IMG/VR virus record: IMGVR_UViG_3300030451_004287
Coordinates: 1-64,000 of that record
Strand: one strand, 5' to 3'
Source: a virus
DNA length: 64,000 nt
Every line of letters starts with the position of its first letter. Position 1 is the first letter of the stretch. The notes beneath the pieces are model-generated. The model was not told the DNA's origin and made no database searches. It saw only the letters and a program-made list of their open reading frames with translations. Positions 31,845 to 39,445 of this stretch are shown piece by piece. The position numbers were made by a program, and so were the translations under genes.

Positions 31845-32996
31845 ATGCAAAAAATTACTCACGTTATAGACTGTGGTAGAAATACTGCTAATGTTTATTA
31901 TGTAAATGAAGATCGTTCAGAAGTTATTACACATGATAAATTATCAGACTTTCCTCTCTCTCTACCCGAAGGTAGCTTCATCGTAACAGAAGCAGCACAT
32001 CTAGCTGTACCTAGAACCAGAAAATCTAAGGCTCAAGTATTAAAAGAAGATCAATTAAAATTATTCTATCAGAATGTAGAAGCTAATAATTGTACTCTAA
32101 GATTTTGCCCCCAAGACCTTGCTCCAAGAGTAAGACAGGTAGCACGTTTAGCAGGAGTAATTGCTGGTGATAGTAAAGATAAGCTAACAGATGAAGATGA
32201 TTGCAAAGCTATTGCCTACTTTTATAATACCAATGATAAACTTCGTGCCGGTCTACAAAAGCCTCCAACAAGTTTTGAAAAAAGCAAAAGAAGATTAAGT
32301 GGTGAAGATTTTAAAATATCTATTAATGATCATCTTAATAGTTCAAGGGGTAGTGATAATGATGTTGAAAAGAATACCTATCTAATGCAACTAATTATGG
32401 ATAACAAAGAATTACTATATGATTCTTTATCTCCAGAATCAAGAGAAGTTGTAAGACTTGAGAGAAGTAAAAAGGGTACTGTCACAAAAACATCTCTTAA
32501 AAAAGGCATGACTACTATCTATACAATAGGTTGTACGGTATATGATTTTGATGGTAATGTTATGACTAGATATGATAATAAGATTCCCGGTTGGAATTTT
32601 ATTGATAGGTATGTATTATGTTCATCGCCTAATCATAGAAAGGGTGGAGTTGCTCGTTCTAATCTGTGGTTCCATGCTTTTAAGGGATATGTTACTAGGT
32701 CTACAGGAACAACCGAGAAGAGAGTTTATACTCCTAATGACCCAGAAATAAATTTTCTAAGAACTTTCAAGATGGATATTAAGGGAGACATGAAAGATGT
32801 AAGAATCAAGAGAGGTCATTTTAACTCTAAGGAAGATGCTAAATTCTTAGAATTAAGACGCAAGTTTAAAAAATGCCTACAAGAATTACACACTTTCTTT
32901 TGTACCTTAGCTATTAAAAATGGTAAGGGTAAGTATGAATTACTAGGAGATAATCGCAAGTTGTTTAATTATTCTCAAACTAAGCTGTTTGATTAG
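31845..32996 (+). CDS. DEDD/RuvC-like protein embedded in the hairpin array
   Basis: 383 residues. The first 130 fit the RNase H-like (RuvC) fold of IS110-type proteins: HVIDCGRN (Asp9) on strand 1, SFIVTEAAHL (Glu49), NNCTLRFCPQDLAPRVRQ like the usual V.vvnP..vr, and KLTDEDDCKAIAYF (Asp116, Asp119) like the KTD..DA helix. The C-terminal 250 residues are basic, with KGGVARSNLWFHAFKGYV, and show no obvious helix-hairpin-helix; a Nop-like or other RNA-binding domain cannot be judged by eye. AAAGGA precedes the ATG. The gene sits between hairpins H1 and H2, so an RNA-associated nuclease or recombinase is the leading idea. No terminal inverted repeats were noted. Confidence 0.6.
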   Translation: MQKITHVIDCGRNTANVYYVNEDRSEVITHDKLSDFPLSLPEGSFIVTEAAHLAVPRTRKSKAQVLKEDQLKLFYQNVEANNCTLRFCPQDLAPRVRQVARLAGVIAGDSKDKLTDEDDCKAIAYFYNTNDKLRAGLQKPPTSFEKSKRRLSGEDFKISINDHLNSSRGSDNDVEKNTYLMQLIMDNKELLYDSLSPESREVVRLERSKKGTVTKTSLKKGMTTIYTIGCTVYDFDGNVMTRYDNKIPGWNFIDRYVLCSSPNHRKGGVARSNLWFHAFKGYVTRSTGTTEKRVYTPNDPEINFLRTFKMDIKGDMKDVRIKRGHFNSKEDAKFLELRRKFKKCLQELHTFFCTLAIKNGKGKYELLGDNRKLFNYSQTKLFD

Positions 32997-33017
32997 ATTA
33001 TTACAACTTAAAACAAT

Positions 33018-33329
33018 GGGATGATTATTTTATCTTATAGATATTTCTATAATTACAAGTCCTCATCCCTATAACATAATACGAGGTGATTATCTTTTCT
33101 TAATTTAAACGAATTAATTATGATACCTCACCTCAACAATATAATCGGGGCAATTAATGAATCTTATATTAAATAATATAATTATTGGTTCTTGTCCCAC
33201 ACAATATAATACGAGGCAATTAATGATTCTTGGTTCTATTGAATCAATTATTCTACCTTGCCTCAACAACATTATCGGAGCAATTATATTGCCTTAGTTT
33301 CCTACAAACTAATTAATTTCCCTTGCTCC
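33018..33329 (+). ncRNA. Array of five dual-tract hairpins (H2-H6)
   Basis: Units at 33018-33069, 33083-33134, 33147-33198, 33213-33264 and 33277-33329, with linkers of 12-14 nt (AACAATATAATC type). Outer stems GGGATGA/TCATCCC, GAGGTGA/TCACCTC, GGGGCAA/TTGTCCC, GAGGCAA/TTGCCTC, GGAGCAA/TTGCTCC; upper stems TTATAGA/TCTATAA, TTAATT/AATTAA, TTATATTA/TAATATAA, TTGGTTC/GAATCAA, TTAGTTT/AAACTAA. Between the stems each strand is exactly 10 nt and starts TTA. The stems change in a compensatory way while the N7 tracts vary freely, the mark of conserved RNA structure. No CRISPR-type identical repeats. Function unknown. Confidence 0.85.
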
Positions 33330-33339
33330 ATTTAAACTT

Positions 33340-33621
33340 ATGAAAACAAAAGTTGCCGCACTATTATTATTCTTAATCCTAATTGCTCCTGATTTAATCC
33401 GGCGTAATAAAGCACTGTTATTTTTAATAGATGGCAGACCAAAGCAAGTAATGTACTGGAATGTGTCTTTTAAATTAGTTCACATTGATATAGAAGTGAT
33501 TGAACCAGAGATAAGAAAAGATCAAGCTGCTTTTCAGTCTATGAATATATTTTTCTTTCCTACAGACTTTACTTTTATTCACACAATTAGTTGGAGATAT
33601 ATTAAATTAATTGAAACATAA
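33340..33621 (+). CDS. Small membrane protein
   Basis: 93 residues with an N-terminal hydrophobic segment (VAALLLFLILIAPDLI), then a mixed domain with VMYWNVSFKLVHIDIEVIE. No clear ribosome site; the start lies 10 nt after the last array hairpin. Function unknown. Confidence 0.5.
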   Translation: MKTKVAALLLFLILIAPDLIRRNKALLFLIDGRPKQVMYWNVSFKLVHIDIEVIEPEIRKDQAAFQSMNIFFFPTDFTFIHTISWRYIKLIET

Positions 33622-33622
33622 G

Positions 33623-33631
33623 GTGTATTAT
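33623..33631 (+). promoter_or_regulatory. Late-type promoter motif GTGTATTAT
   Basis: GTGTATTAT, 20 nt before the ATG at 33651, directly after the upstream stop. Confidence 0.45.
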
Positions 33632-33650
33632 CCTATACGGAGATACACTA

Positions 33651-33923
33651 ATGTCTATTATAAAAGAGTCCAAAAAACATTTGGATGAAAACAATATGAA
33701 TTATTGTTCTCATTTTGTCTTTGCCTGTGGGTATGGGATAAGGTGTATCAAGTCAGGACTACTATTAATAGTACATGCAATAGTGCCGGGATTATTTCCT
33801 AGAACTGGAATTAAGTTAGTTAATATTCTTAATAAAGTTTTTATTCAGGATAATGAACTATTACAGTTAAGGGACAGGATGGAAAGGTTTAAAAACATTT
33901 ACTACAGTAATGATCATAAGTAA
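33651..33923 (+). CDS. DUF6356-like membrane protein
   Basis: 90 residues: SKKHLDENNMNYCSHFVFAC, then KSGLLLIVHAIVPGLFPRTG. The H...M.Y..HF..A....G....i..G..L..HA..P..f pattern matches DUF6356 as I remember it. One or two membrane segments. GGAGATACACTA precedes the start. Downstream gene overlaps by 14 nt. Confidence 0.55.
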   Translation: MSIIKESKKHLDENNMNYCSHFVFACGYGIRCIKSGLLLIVHAIVPGLFPRTGIKLVNILNKVFIQDNELLQLRDRMERFKNIYYSNDHK

Positions 33924-34560
33924 AAAATATAAGTTTATATTTGTAAGTTTATACGAGCAAGATAGTAAATTTCTACATAATTATTTATCAGAATGTATAC
34001 AAGATGATAGTGATGCTATAATTCTTCGATCTAATAAAGAAGAGGAATTTATGCAAATTGTAGATATAAAGAAAAATTATTTTAATAACGAAGAAGAATT
34101 TAACTCTTATAAAAAGTTTGCTTTTGTAAGAGACCCTTTTGATATTATGGTAAACTATCATTTGTCACGCCAAGAAGAGTATGAAAATATTCTTAGAAGA
34201 AATAAACAAGCTGTTCTATCAGACAAACAAATGGCATTTATTAGAGGCGACTTTTTAACTTGGATAAGAGAGTATGGAAATGAAAATATCTTTCTAAATA
34301 ATAAAGCAACTCAATGTGAATGTTTATCTGATTCAAACAAAATAATACTGGTCGATAGTATTGGTCATTGTGAAAACTTAGAAGAACATTTAATTGAAAT
34401 ATTAAATAGCATTGGAATTAAAAAAGAAAGAGAAGATATTAAAGCACCTAAGATATATCAAGACCCAAAAGAATCTTTATATGATTTTACAGCCAAAGAG
34501 ATTGTTCGTAATAAGTTTATGGATGATTTAAATTATCTAGGTTACGACCATTTTGTTTAA
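33910..34560 (+). CDS. Sulfotransferase-like protein
   Basis: 216 residues. YKFIFVSLYEQDSKFLHNYL at the N-terminus occupies the place of the PAPS 5'-phosphosulfate loop and KKFAFVRDPFDIMVNYHLSR near residue 70 matches the 3'-phosphate motif (VRdP....s.y) of the Sulfotransfer_2 group. It would move sulfate onto a carbohydrate or protein. The first motif is divergent, so activity is uncertain. A second sulfotransferase-like gene lies at 40600. Confidence 0.55.
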   Translation: MIISKKYKFIFVSLYEQDSKFLHNYLSECIQDDSDAIILRSNKEEEFMQIVDIKKNYFNNEEEFNSYKKFAFVRDPFDIMVNYHLSRQEEYENILRRNKQAVLSDKQMAFIRGDFLTWIREYGNENIFLNNKATQCECLSDSNKIILVDSIGHCENLEEHLIEILNSIGIKKEREDIKAPKIYQDPKESLYDFTAKEIVRNKFMDDLNYLGYDHFV

Positions 34561-34570
34561 AGAAAATCTC

Positions 34571-34598
34571 TTGACAAGCCGATAAGATATAGTATACT
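34571..34598 (+). promoter_or_regulatory. Early-type promoter for DNA ligase
   Basis: TTGACA, spacer AGCCGATAAGATATAG (16 nt), TATACT. Confidence 0.9.
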
Positions 34599-34622
34599 TG
34601 GAATAACACAGGAGACTTTGGT

Positions 34623-35945
34623 ATGAACCCTACACATGATTACGTTATGCAGATGATTACGGAACTGCGTAATACTAGCAGCACAATAGATAAGCAAAAT
34701 ATTATATCTAAATATTGTAAGGCAGGCAAAGAGGAAGATAACGGACATCAGCTACATGCGAGGAATGTATTAGCCTTAACATACAATCCTTACCTAATGT
34801 ATGGAGTAAGTAGCGAACAATGTAAAAAGCGTAAGGATTTATTCTTTGGAGATTGTGAACCGGGATATGGCATCTCTCAACTATGTCATGATTTAAATAT
34901 CGGCAGATTTACTGGACATGATGCTATCAGAATAGTAAATGCTTATATCAATAAATTTCCAGAACAAGAAGAACTTGTATATTGTGTACTAGATAAAGAC
35001 CTAAAGACTAGGGCAGGGGCTAAGATTATTAATAAAGTTATCCCTAATTTTATCCCAGAATTTAGTGTTGCTCTTGCAGATAAATATAATCCTAAATTAG
35101 TAAAGTGGAAAGATGAATGGTTTGTTTCTAGGAAACTGGATGGCGTTCGATGTATTGTTGTTGTTGATCATTTTGGCAACATTACCTTCTATTCCCGCAC
35201 AGGAAAAGAGTTTCATACTCTTAATGTTATTGCTGATGGGATTAAGTCTTTGCAACTTACTGATGTAGTTTTAGATGGAGAACTATGTTTAATAGATGAA
35301 GATGGTAATGAAGACTTTCAAGGTATTATGAAACAACTTCGTAAAAAAGATCATACTATCGAGAACCCATCATATAAAATATTTGACTATTTAACCTACA
35401 CAGAATTTCAAAACAAGAGTAGCGATGCTGCATTAGCAGATAGATTAGACGCTTTGAATATAGCTATGGAATATAATGACTGTCCATGTTTATCTGTGTT
35501 AGAAACAGAACGAATTAAAGACGATGACCATTTTGCTGAATGGGTAGCCAAAGCAGATGAAAACGGATGGGAAGGTGTAATGCTTCGTAAGAATGTAGGG
35601 TACAAAGGAAAGCGAAGTAAAGACCTATTAAAATATAAATCATTCTATGATGATGAATATGAAGTGGTTGATGTAGAAATGGGGCCATTTCGATATGTAA
35701 AAGATAGTGCAGAATGTGAAGAAGATATGCTATCTGCTGTAACAATATCTCATAAAGATAATCTAGTGAGAGTCGGAAGTGGATTCTCTATAGAACAAAG
35801 ACAATACTTTTATAAAAATCCTGATGCAATTTTAGGTAAAGTTATAACAGTACAATACTTTGAAGAAACTAAAAATCAAGAGGGTGGAATTAGTTTAAGA
35901 TTCCCAACATTTAAAATACTACATGGAGAGATGAGGACAGTATGA
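34623..35945 (+). CDS. ATP-dependent DNA ligase
   Basis: 440 residues. VSRKLDGVRC carries the adenylated Lys171 (motif I). LDGELCLIDEDG (motif III), YKIFDYL (IIIa), WEGVMLRK (IV) and DLLKYKSFYDDEYEVVD (V) follow, then an OB domain. The N-terminal 150 residues are a helical extension as in T4-type phage ligases. It seals nicks in replication and repair. Own promoter and AGGAG; the nuclease gene follows in an ATGA overlap. Confidence 0.95.
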   Translation: MNPTHDYVMQMITELRNTSSTIDKQNIISKYCKAGKEEDNGHQLHARNVLALTYNPYLMYGVSSEQCKKRKDLFFGDCEPGYGISQLCHDLNIGRFTGHDAIRIVNAYINKFPEQEELVYCVLDKDLKTRAGAKIINKVIPNFIPEFSVALADKYNPKLVKWKDEWFVSRKLDGVRCIVVVDHFGNITFYSRTGKEFHTLNVIADGIKSLQLTDVVLDGELCLIDEDGNEDFQGIMKQLRKKDHTIENPSYKIFDYLTYTEFQNKSSDAALADRLDALNIAMEYNDCPCLSVLETERIKDDDHFAEWVAKADENGWEGVMLRKNVGYKGKRSKDLLKYKSFYDDEYEVVDVEMGPFRYVKDSAECEEDMLSAVTISHKDNLVRVGSGFSIEQRQYFYKNPDAILGKVITVQYFEETKNQEGGISLRFPTFKILHGEMRTV

Positions 35946-36436
35946 TCGAAGTAAAAATTACAGACTCTATGAAACGCAGAGCATATCGTAAAGCCATATC
36001 AATGGGTAAATTAAGAAATTCTATTACCAAAGGTGATGGTAATATTTCTGGCTTCTTGGGAGAAGAAATTGCCAACACTGTTATTCATGGAGACATTACT
36101 AACACTTATGATTACGATATAATTAAAGATGACGTAACTTATGATGTTAAAACTAAAAGATGCACTAGCAAACCTAAAGATTATTATGAATGTTCTGTTG
36201 CTGCCTTTAACACAAAACAAAAATGTGATAACTATGTATTTGTAAGAATAGAATACATTCATGGAGAAGCAAAAAGAGCATGGATATTAGGTTGCTATTC
36301 TAAACAAGAATATTTCCAAGATGCTAAATTTTTAAAGAAAGGACAAAAGGATGGAGATAATGGATTTATTGTCAAGGCAGACTGCTACAACATGCCGATA
36401 AATAAATTAAAGATTCCCACCTTGACAATCCGATAA
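35942..36436 (+). CDS. PD-(D/E)XK nuclease-like protein
   Basis: 164 residues. GFLGEEIANTVI supplies the Glu helix, YDYDIIKDDVTYDVKTKR the D...D-V-K core, and YVFVRIEY a later strand. This is the restriction-like fold found in phage endo/exonucleases. It overlaps the ligase gene, suggesting joint use in DNA processing. The next promoter lies over its 3' end. Confidence 0.7.
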   Translation: MIEVKITDSMKRRAYRKAISMGKLRNSITKGDGNISGFLGEEIANTVIHGDITNTYDYDIIKDDVTYDVKTKRCTSKPKDYYECSVAAFNTKQKCDNYVFVRIEYIHGEAKRAWILGCYSKQEYFQDAKFLKKGQKDGDNGFIVKADCYNMPINKLKIPTLTIR

Positions 36437-36449
36437 GATATAGTACAAT
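36422..36449 (+). promoter_or_regulatory. Early-type promoter
   Basis: TTGACA, spacer ATCCGATAAGATATAG (16 nt), TACAAT, overlapping the end of the nuclease gene. Confidence 0.85.
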
Positions 36450-36485
36450 CAAGCTACACACTTTGGTAATACTATTGGAGACACA

Positions 36486-37175
36486 ATGAGTACACAGACG
36501 ACTGAAAAGAAAACCACATATTCCAGAACAAAAGCCGATGACTTTTTTAAGAACTTTCCTGTTGAAAAAATTACAGAGTATAAGCAATACTGGGAAAGTG
36601 TACGACCACAGAATGATGGTGATATTTTTCGGCGTTATTTATTTGCTTACTGTTCAGTACATACTTCTTGGCAAGGTAATTGCCGTGGCTACAACGCTAT
36701 TAAAAACTACGAAGAATGGATAGACAGTAAAGACACTCTTCTTAATAAACTAAAAGAATCTGGAGTTGGACTTTATAATAATCGTACAAAGTATATCTGG
36801 GATTTTAAAGAACAGTTTTGGAACAATCCTAAAGACTTTTACTTAACCACTAAAAAGTATCATGTTAAAAAACGAGACAGTATTGTAAATAAAATTACAG
36901 GTCTTGGTAGTGCTAAGGTAAGTTTTGCTCTTGAAATGATTCACCCACTAAAATCTAGAGCATTATGTTTAGATGTTCACATGCTGAGACTTTATGACAT
37001 GGAACATCTTACATACAAAAGCAAAGCGGGTTTTGCTAAGTATCGTAAAGCAGAACAGCACTGGAGCGTTAATTGTGGTAAATTAAAAGTACCATCGTAT
37101 ATTGCAAGATGTTTATACTGGGATAATCTTCAAGGCAAAGAGGACAGTAGATATTGGAGTTATGTTTTAGAATAA
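36486..37175 (+). CDS. HhH-GPD-like DNA glycosylase/lyase
   Basis: 229 residues, mainly helical. KITGLGSAKVSFALEMI is a helix-hairpin-helix and RALCLDVHMLRLY, some 17 residues later, carries the Asp expected of the HhH-GPD superfamily (endonuclease III, OGG/AGOG). No iron-sulfur Cys cluster is seen. It likely removes damaged bases; substrate unknown. Starts a new unit behind TGGAGAC. Confidence 0.65.
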   Translation: MSTQTTEKKTTYSRTKADDFFKNFPVEKITEYKQYWESVRPQNDGDIFRRYLFAYCSVHTSWQGNCRGYNAIKNYEEWIDSKDTLLNKLKESGVGLYNNRTKYIWDFKEQFWNNPKDFYLTTKKYHVKKRDSIVNKITGLGSAKVSFALEMIHPLKSRALCLDVHMLRLYDMEHLTYKSKAGFAKYRKAEQHWSVNCGKLKVPSYIARCLYWDNLQGKEDSRYWSYVLE

Positions 37176-37200
37176 AATAAATATAACTTAAAAATATTAG

Positions 37201-37209
37201 GTGTATTTA
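37201..37209 (+). promoter_or_regulatory. Late-type promoter motif GTGTATTTA
   Basis: AGGTGTATTTATATGGTATAAC, 33 nt before the ATG at 37242. Could also act through the TATAAC further on. Confidence 0.4.
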
Positions 37210-37241
37210 TATGGTATAACCAAACAGGAGGAAAACCATAT

Positions 37242-37439
37242 ATGTTAGCCCAAACTTCTATTGAATTTGTAGACACTACACAACATCTTGGACATGCACT
37301 AGAACAAGCTAATCAAATCATTTCTATATTAGAAGAAGAAAATAAAAGATTACATGGAGCGTTGATGAATTTAACTAATACAGAAATTGAACCTGTTTAT
37401 GACAAAGATATTTTTAGGATAGATGGAAATGACTTATAA
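37242..37439 (+). CDS. Small coiled-coil protein
   Basis: 65 residues with one heptad-like helix (QANQIISILEEENKRLHGAL) and an acidic end. AGGAGG before the ATG. Possible virion or regulatory oligomer; unrecognised. Confidence 0.5.
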   Translation: MLAQTSIEFVDTTQHLGHALEQANQIISILEEENKRLHGALMNLTNTEIEPVYDKDIFRIDGNDL

Positions 37440-37560
37440 AGAATATTTATTTAATTGTGGTTATAGTTTTAGTGATGCTCAATATATTTCTAACAACATG
37501 ACAGTCGGAGACAATCATGAGATCATTACTACTAACTCTTATTTTATTTTTATCTTGTAA
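37429..37560 (+). CDS. Possible 43-residue protein overlapping both neighbours
   Basis: MTYKEYLFNCGYSFSDAQYI, then VGDNHEIITTN. It overlaps the preceding stop by 11 nt and the thioredoxin-like gene by 44 nt in another frame. No strong ribosome site. Confidence 0.25.
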   Translation: MTYKEYLFNCGYSFSDAQYISNNMTVGDNHEIITTNSYFIFIL

Positions 37561-37828
37561 TACTTGTTTAGGAAAAGACTTAATTATATTAGGTGCAGAT
37601 TGGTGTCCTGCTTGTATTAAGTTAAAAAACTTTATAAAAGATAATCCATCTGTAGTAGAAAAATTTAATGTAGAAATAATAGATATTGACAAAGACCCTG
37701 AAACTAAAAATAGATTAAAAGTTAGACTGCTTCCTACTTCAGTTATTATTAATGATAACAATAAAGTTGAAGCAAGATTAGAAGGATACACAAAACAAAA
37801 TTTTATCAACTGGTTAAAAAAATATTAA
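37517..37828 (+). CDS. Secreted thioredoxin-like protein
   Basis: 103 residues. A signal-like N-terminus (RSLLLTLILFLSCNTCLG) precedes a thioredoxin fold with the redox motif DWCPAC (WCxxC) and a later RLLPTSVIINDN containing the cis-Pro. CGGAGACA upstream. It could handle disulphides outside the cytoplasm, for instance in the Cys-containing secreted proteins of this phage. Confidence 0.8.
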   Translation: MRSLLLTLILFLSCNTCLGKDLIILGADWCPACIKLKNFIKDNPSVVEKFNVEIIDIDKDPETKNRLKVRLLPTSVIINDNNKVEARLEGYTKQNFINWLKKY

Positions 37829-37873
37829 GATTGACAGATCAATCAACAATTTTACAATAAGGGGTTAAACACT

Positions 37874-38059
37874 ATGAAGCTATTTAAGAATAAAGCCAAG
37901 GGAATGATCTTTGGAGTATGTGCAGGTCTTTCCGAATCAACAGGTATAGATGTTTCTATAATTAGAGTAGGTACAGTTCTCGGTTCAATATTTACTGGGA
38001 GTATTATTTTTTGGATATATTTAGGACTTGGTATCATACTACCTTTAAAGGATGATTAA
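37874..38059 (+). CDS. PspC-domain membrane protein
   Basis: 61 residues, one PspC domain: GMIFGVCAGLSESTGIDVSI, then IRVGTVLGSIFTGSIIFWIY and ILPLKDD. PspC binds PspA/B at the membrane in the phage-shock response. A phage copy may blunt or use host envelope stress control. Length equals a single domain. Confidence 0.85.
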   Translation: MKLFKNKAKGMIFGVCAGLSESTGIDVSIIRVGTVLGSIFTGSIIFWIYLGLGIILPLKDD

Positions 38060-38061
38060 TT

Positions 38062-38307
38062 ATGGAAGATTTCTTAATATGTGATATGCTGCATAATCTA
38101 TATGAAAAACCTAAAAATTTTTTAATGTGTAAAGCAGTTAATGTATACGATAACAAATACAGAATAAACGTGTACTCAAAACTTTATGATCCGCTATCAC
38201 AATTAGAACGTAAATTTATTAGCCAAAGTTTTTTTTGCAGACTAGACAAAGGAAATAAGTTGGTCGTATTAAGAGCGAGTGGACAATATATCAAGGAGAA
38301 AAAATGA
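38062..38307 (+). CDS. Hypothetical protein
   Basis: 81 residues (MEDFLICDMLHNLYEKPKNF, YRINVYSKLYDPLSQLERKF). A small mixed fold starting 2 nt after the PspC stop, with AAAGGA upstream. Not recognised. Confidence 0.5.
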   Translation: MEDFLICDMLHNLYEKPKNFLMCKAVNVYDNKYRINVYSKLYDPLSQLERKFISQSFFCRLDKGNKLVVLRASGQYIKEKK

Positions 38308-38600
38308 ATAAGATTATTTTAGGATTAGTATTATCTTTAACTTGTAGTATAGGATACTCTCAGGAATGGATCGGTTATGTTCCACAACCCGTAGTAGTAG
38401 AACAACCACCTATTGTTTACACAGTGCCGCGACCTCCAGTTGTGGTTAATAAATGGGTTCCATATTATTATGCTCCTGTAATCTCTGTGTATGATTTACC
38501 AGTTATTGAACGAAGGGGATTGTTTTTTAAAAGAGATAGGATAGTTTATCCTGCAAGATATAGATGGTTTAACCGATCTACTTTGTATTATGGATATTAA
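38304..38600 (+). CDS. Secreted Pro/Tyr-rich protein
   Basis: 98 residues. Signal peptide (NKIILGLVLSLTCSIGYSQ), then a Pro/Val/Tyr-rich stretch (PPIVYTVPRPPVVVNKW, YYYAPVI) and a basic aromatic end (RIVYPARYRWF). Similar low-complexity secreted proteins occur in planctomycete genomes. Role may be at the cell surface. AAGGAG precedes the ATG. Confidence 0.6.
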   Translation: MNKIILGLVLSLTCSIGYSQEWIGYVPQPVVVEQPPIVYTVPRPPVVVNKWVPYYYAPVISVYDLPVIERRGLFFKRDRIVYPARYRWFNRSTLYYGY

Positions 38601-38670
38601 TAGTATTTTAGAAATTGCTATTGGTGTGGTTATAGGAAATTTAATTCTAAGGATTTTTAAAAGGAAATAA
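38590..38670 (+). CDS. 26-residue membrane peptide
   Basis: MDINSILEIAIGVVIGNLIL with a basic end. ATG overlaps the upstream gene by 11 nt. Single membrane helix. No ribosome site beyond coupling. Confidence 0.35.
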   Translation: MDINSILEIAIGVVIGNLILRIFKRK

Positions 38671-38671
38671 T

Positions 38672-38926
38672 ATGTCTCAAGGAAAACGTGTGCGATGTAG
38701 TGATGAAGTTTTTTTAAGTGCTGTTTTATCTAGTAAAACTTATGCTGAAGTATCAGAAAAAACTGGTCAAAAATTATCTACTACAATATCTAGATATGCC
38801 AGAATGAAGAAGAAGTTTTATGAGGATGGTAGAACAAACCTACCCAATCTTACAACTAATAATAATACTAAGGATCATTTAAAGGTTAAAATGTGTGGTC
38901 AGAAATTACTTAGTTGTATGGAATAG
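38672..38926 (+). CDS. Small HTH-like protein
   Basis: 84 residues: DEVFLSAVLSSKTYAEVSEK, then TISRYARMKKKFYEDGR, a helix-turn-helix pattern with a recognition helix rich in Arg/Lys. AAAGGA upstream. The tRNA starts 2 nt after its stop. Putative regulator. Confidence 0.55.
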   Translation: MSQGKRVRCSDEVFLSAVLSSKTYAEVSEKTGQKLSTTISRYARMKKKFYEDGRTNLPNLTTNNNTKDHLKVKMCGQKLLSCME

Positions 38927-38928
38927 CT

Positions 38929-39001
38929 GGGAGTGTAGTCCAAAGGCAGAGACAAAGGACTTAAAATCCTTCCAGTGCGGGTTCGACTCCCGCCACTCCT
39001 A
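38929..39001 (+). tRNA. tRNA-Leu (anticodon UAA) with short variable loop
   Basis: Acceptor GGGAGTG/CACTCCT, D-arm with GG in the loop, anticodon stem AAGGA/TCCTT around CTTAAAA (anticodon TAA at 38962-38964), 5-nt variable loop CCAGT, T-arm GCGGG-TTCGACT-CCCGC, discriminator A, no CCA. UAA reads UUA leucine codons, abundant in this AT-rich genome. A bacterial tRNA-Leu normally has a long variable arm, absent here. Confidence 0.88.
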
Positions 39002-39032
39002 TTGTTTTTTTTACTTTAAAGAAAGGTTGATA

Positions 39033-39206
39033 ATGAATAATAAGAATTATTTTTTGATTGCTGCTTTTGCCAGCTTTGGTTTAAGTGTAGGACTTTGGTT
39101 TCTAGGAGATCAATCAGTAGCTAAGGAACAGGCTATTTTTGTAGGACTATGGGTTCCTAGTATCTTAACTCTTGGTACATACTTTTGTCCCGCATGTGAT
39201 AGGTAG
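39033..39206 (+). CDS. Small two-helix membrane protein
   Basis: 57 residues: YFLIAAFASFGLSVGLWFLG and FVGLWVPSILTLGTYF are two membrane helices, ending CPACDR. Start at 39033 behind AAAGG; the longer frame from 38895 runs through the tRNA and is rejected. Confidence 0.5.
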   Translation: MNNKNYFLIAAFASFGLSVGLWFLGDQSVAKEQAIFVGLWVPSILTLGTYFCPACDR

Positions 39207-39215
39207 GATTTAATT

Positions 39216-39362
39216 ATGGATAATTTTGCATTATTTGTATGTGGTATTGTAGTTACGCTCATCGCAGGGATGGGCGTAATTACTTCAGAAGTCTTTATGG
39301 GTTATCATAAATTCAAAGAAAAGACCGTAAAAAATAACGATAAAATAAAACAGACAATCTAA
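39216..39362 (+). CDS. 48-residue single-pass membrane protein
   Basis: MDNFALFVCGIVVTLIAGMG then a lysine-rich cytoplasmic-type tail. AGGA precedes the ATG. Unrecognised. Confidence 0.45.
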   Translation: MDNFALFVCGIVVTLIAGMGVITSEVFMGYHKFKEKTVKNNDKIKQTI

Positions 39363-39394
39363 CAAAACTCTAACATGATTTTTACTGCCGGAAT

Positions 39395-39403
39395 GAGTAT
39401 AAT
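39395..39403 (+). promoter_or_regulatory. Possible late-type motif GAGTATAAT
   Basis: One base off GTGTATAAT, 43 nt before the pilin-like gene. TATACT at 39414-39419 is an alternative -10. Confidence 0.35.
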
Positions 39404-39445
39404 AAGTTTTAGGATCGTAATTATACTTTAATAACAGGAGTAAAA

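Noticed and set aside
33018-33329. CRISPR array
   Set aside because: Regular spacing, but units are self-complementary with differing stems rather than identical repeats, and no cas genes are present.
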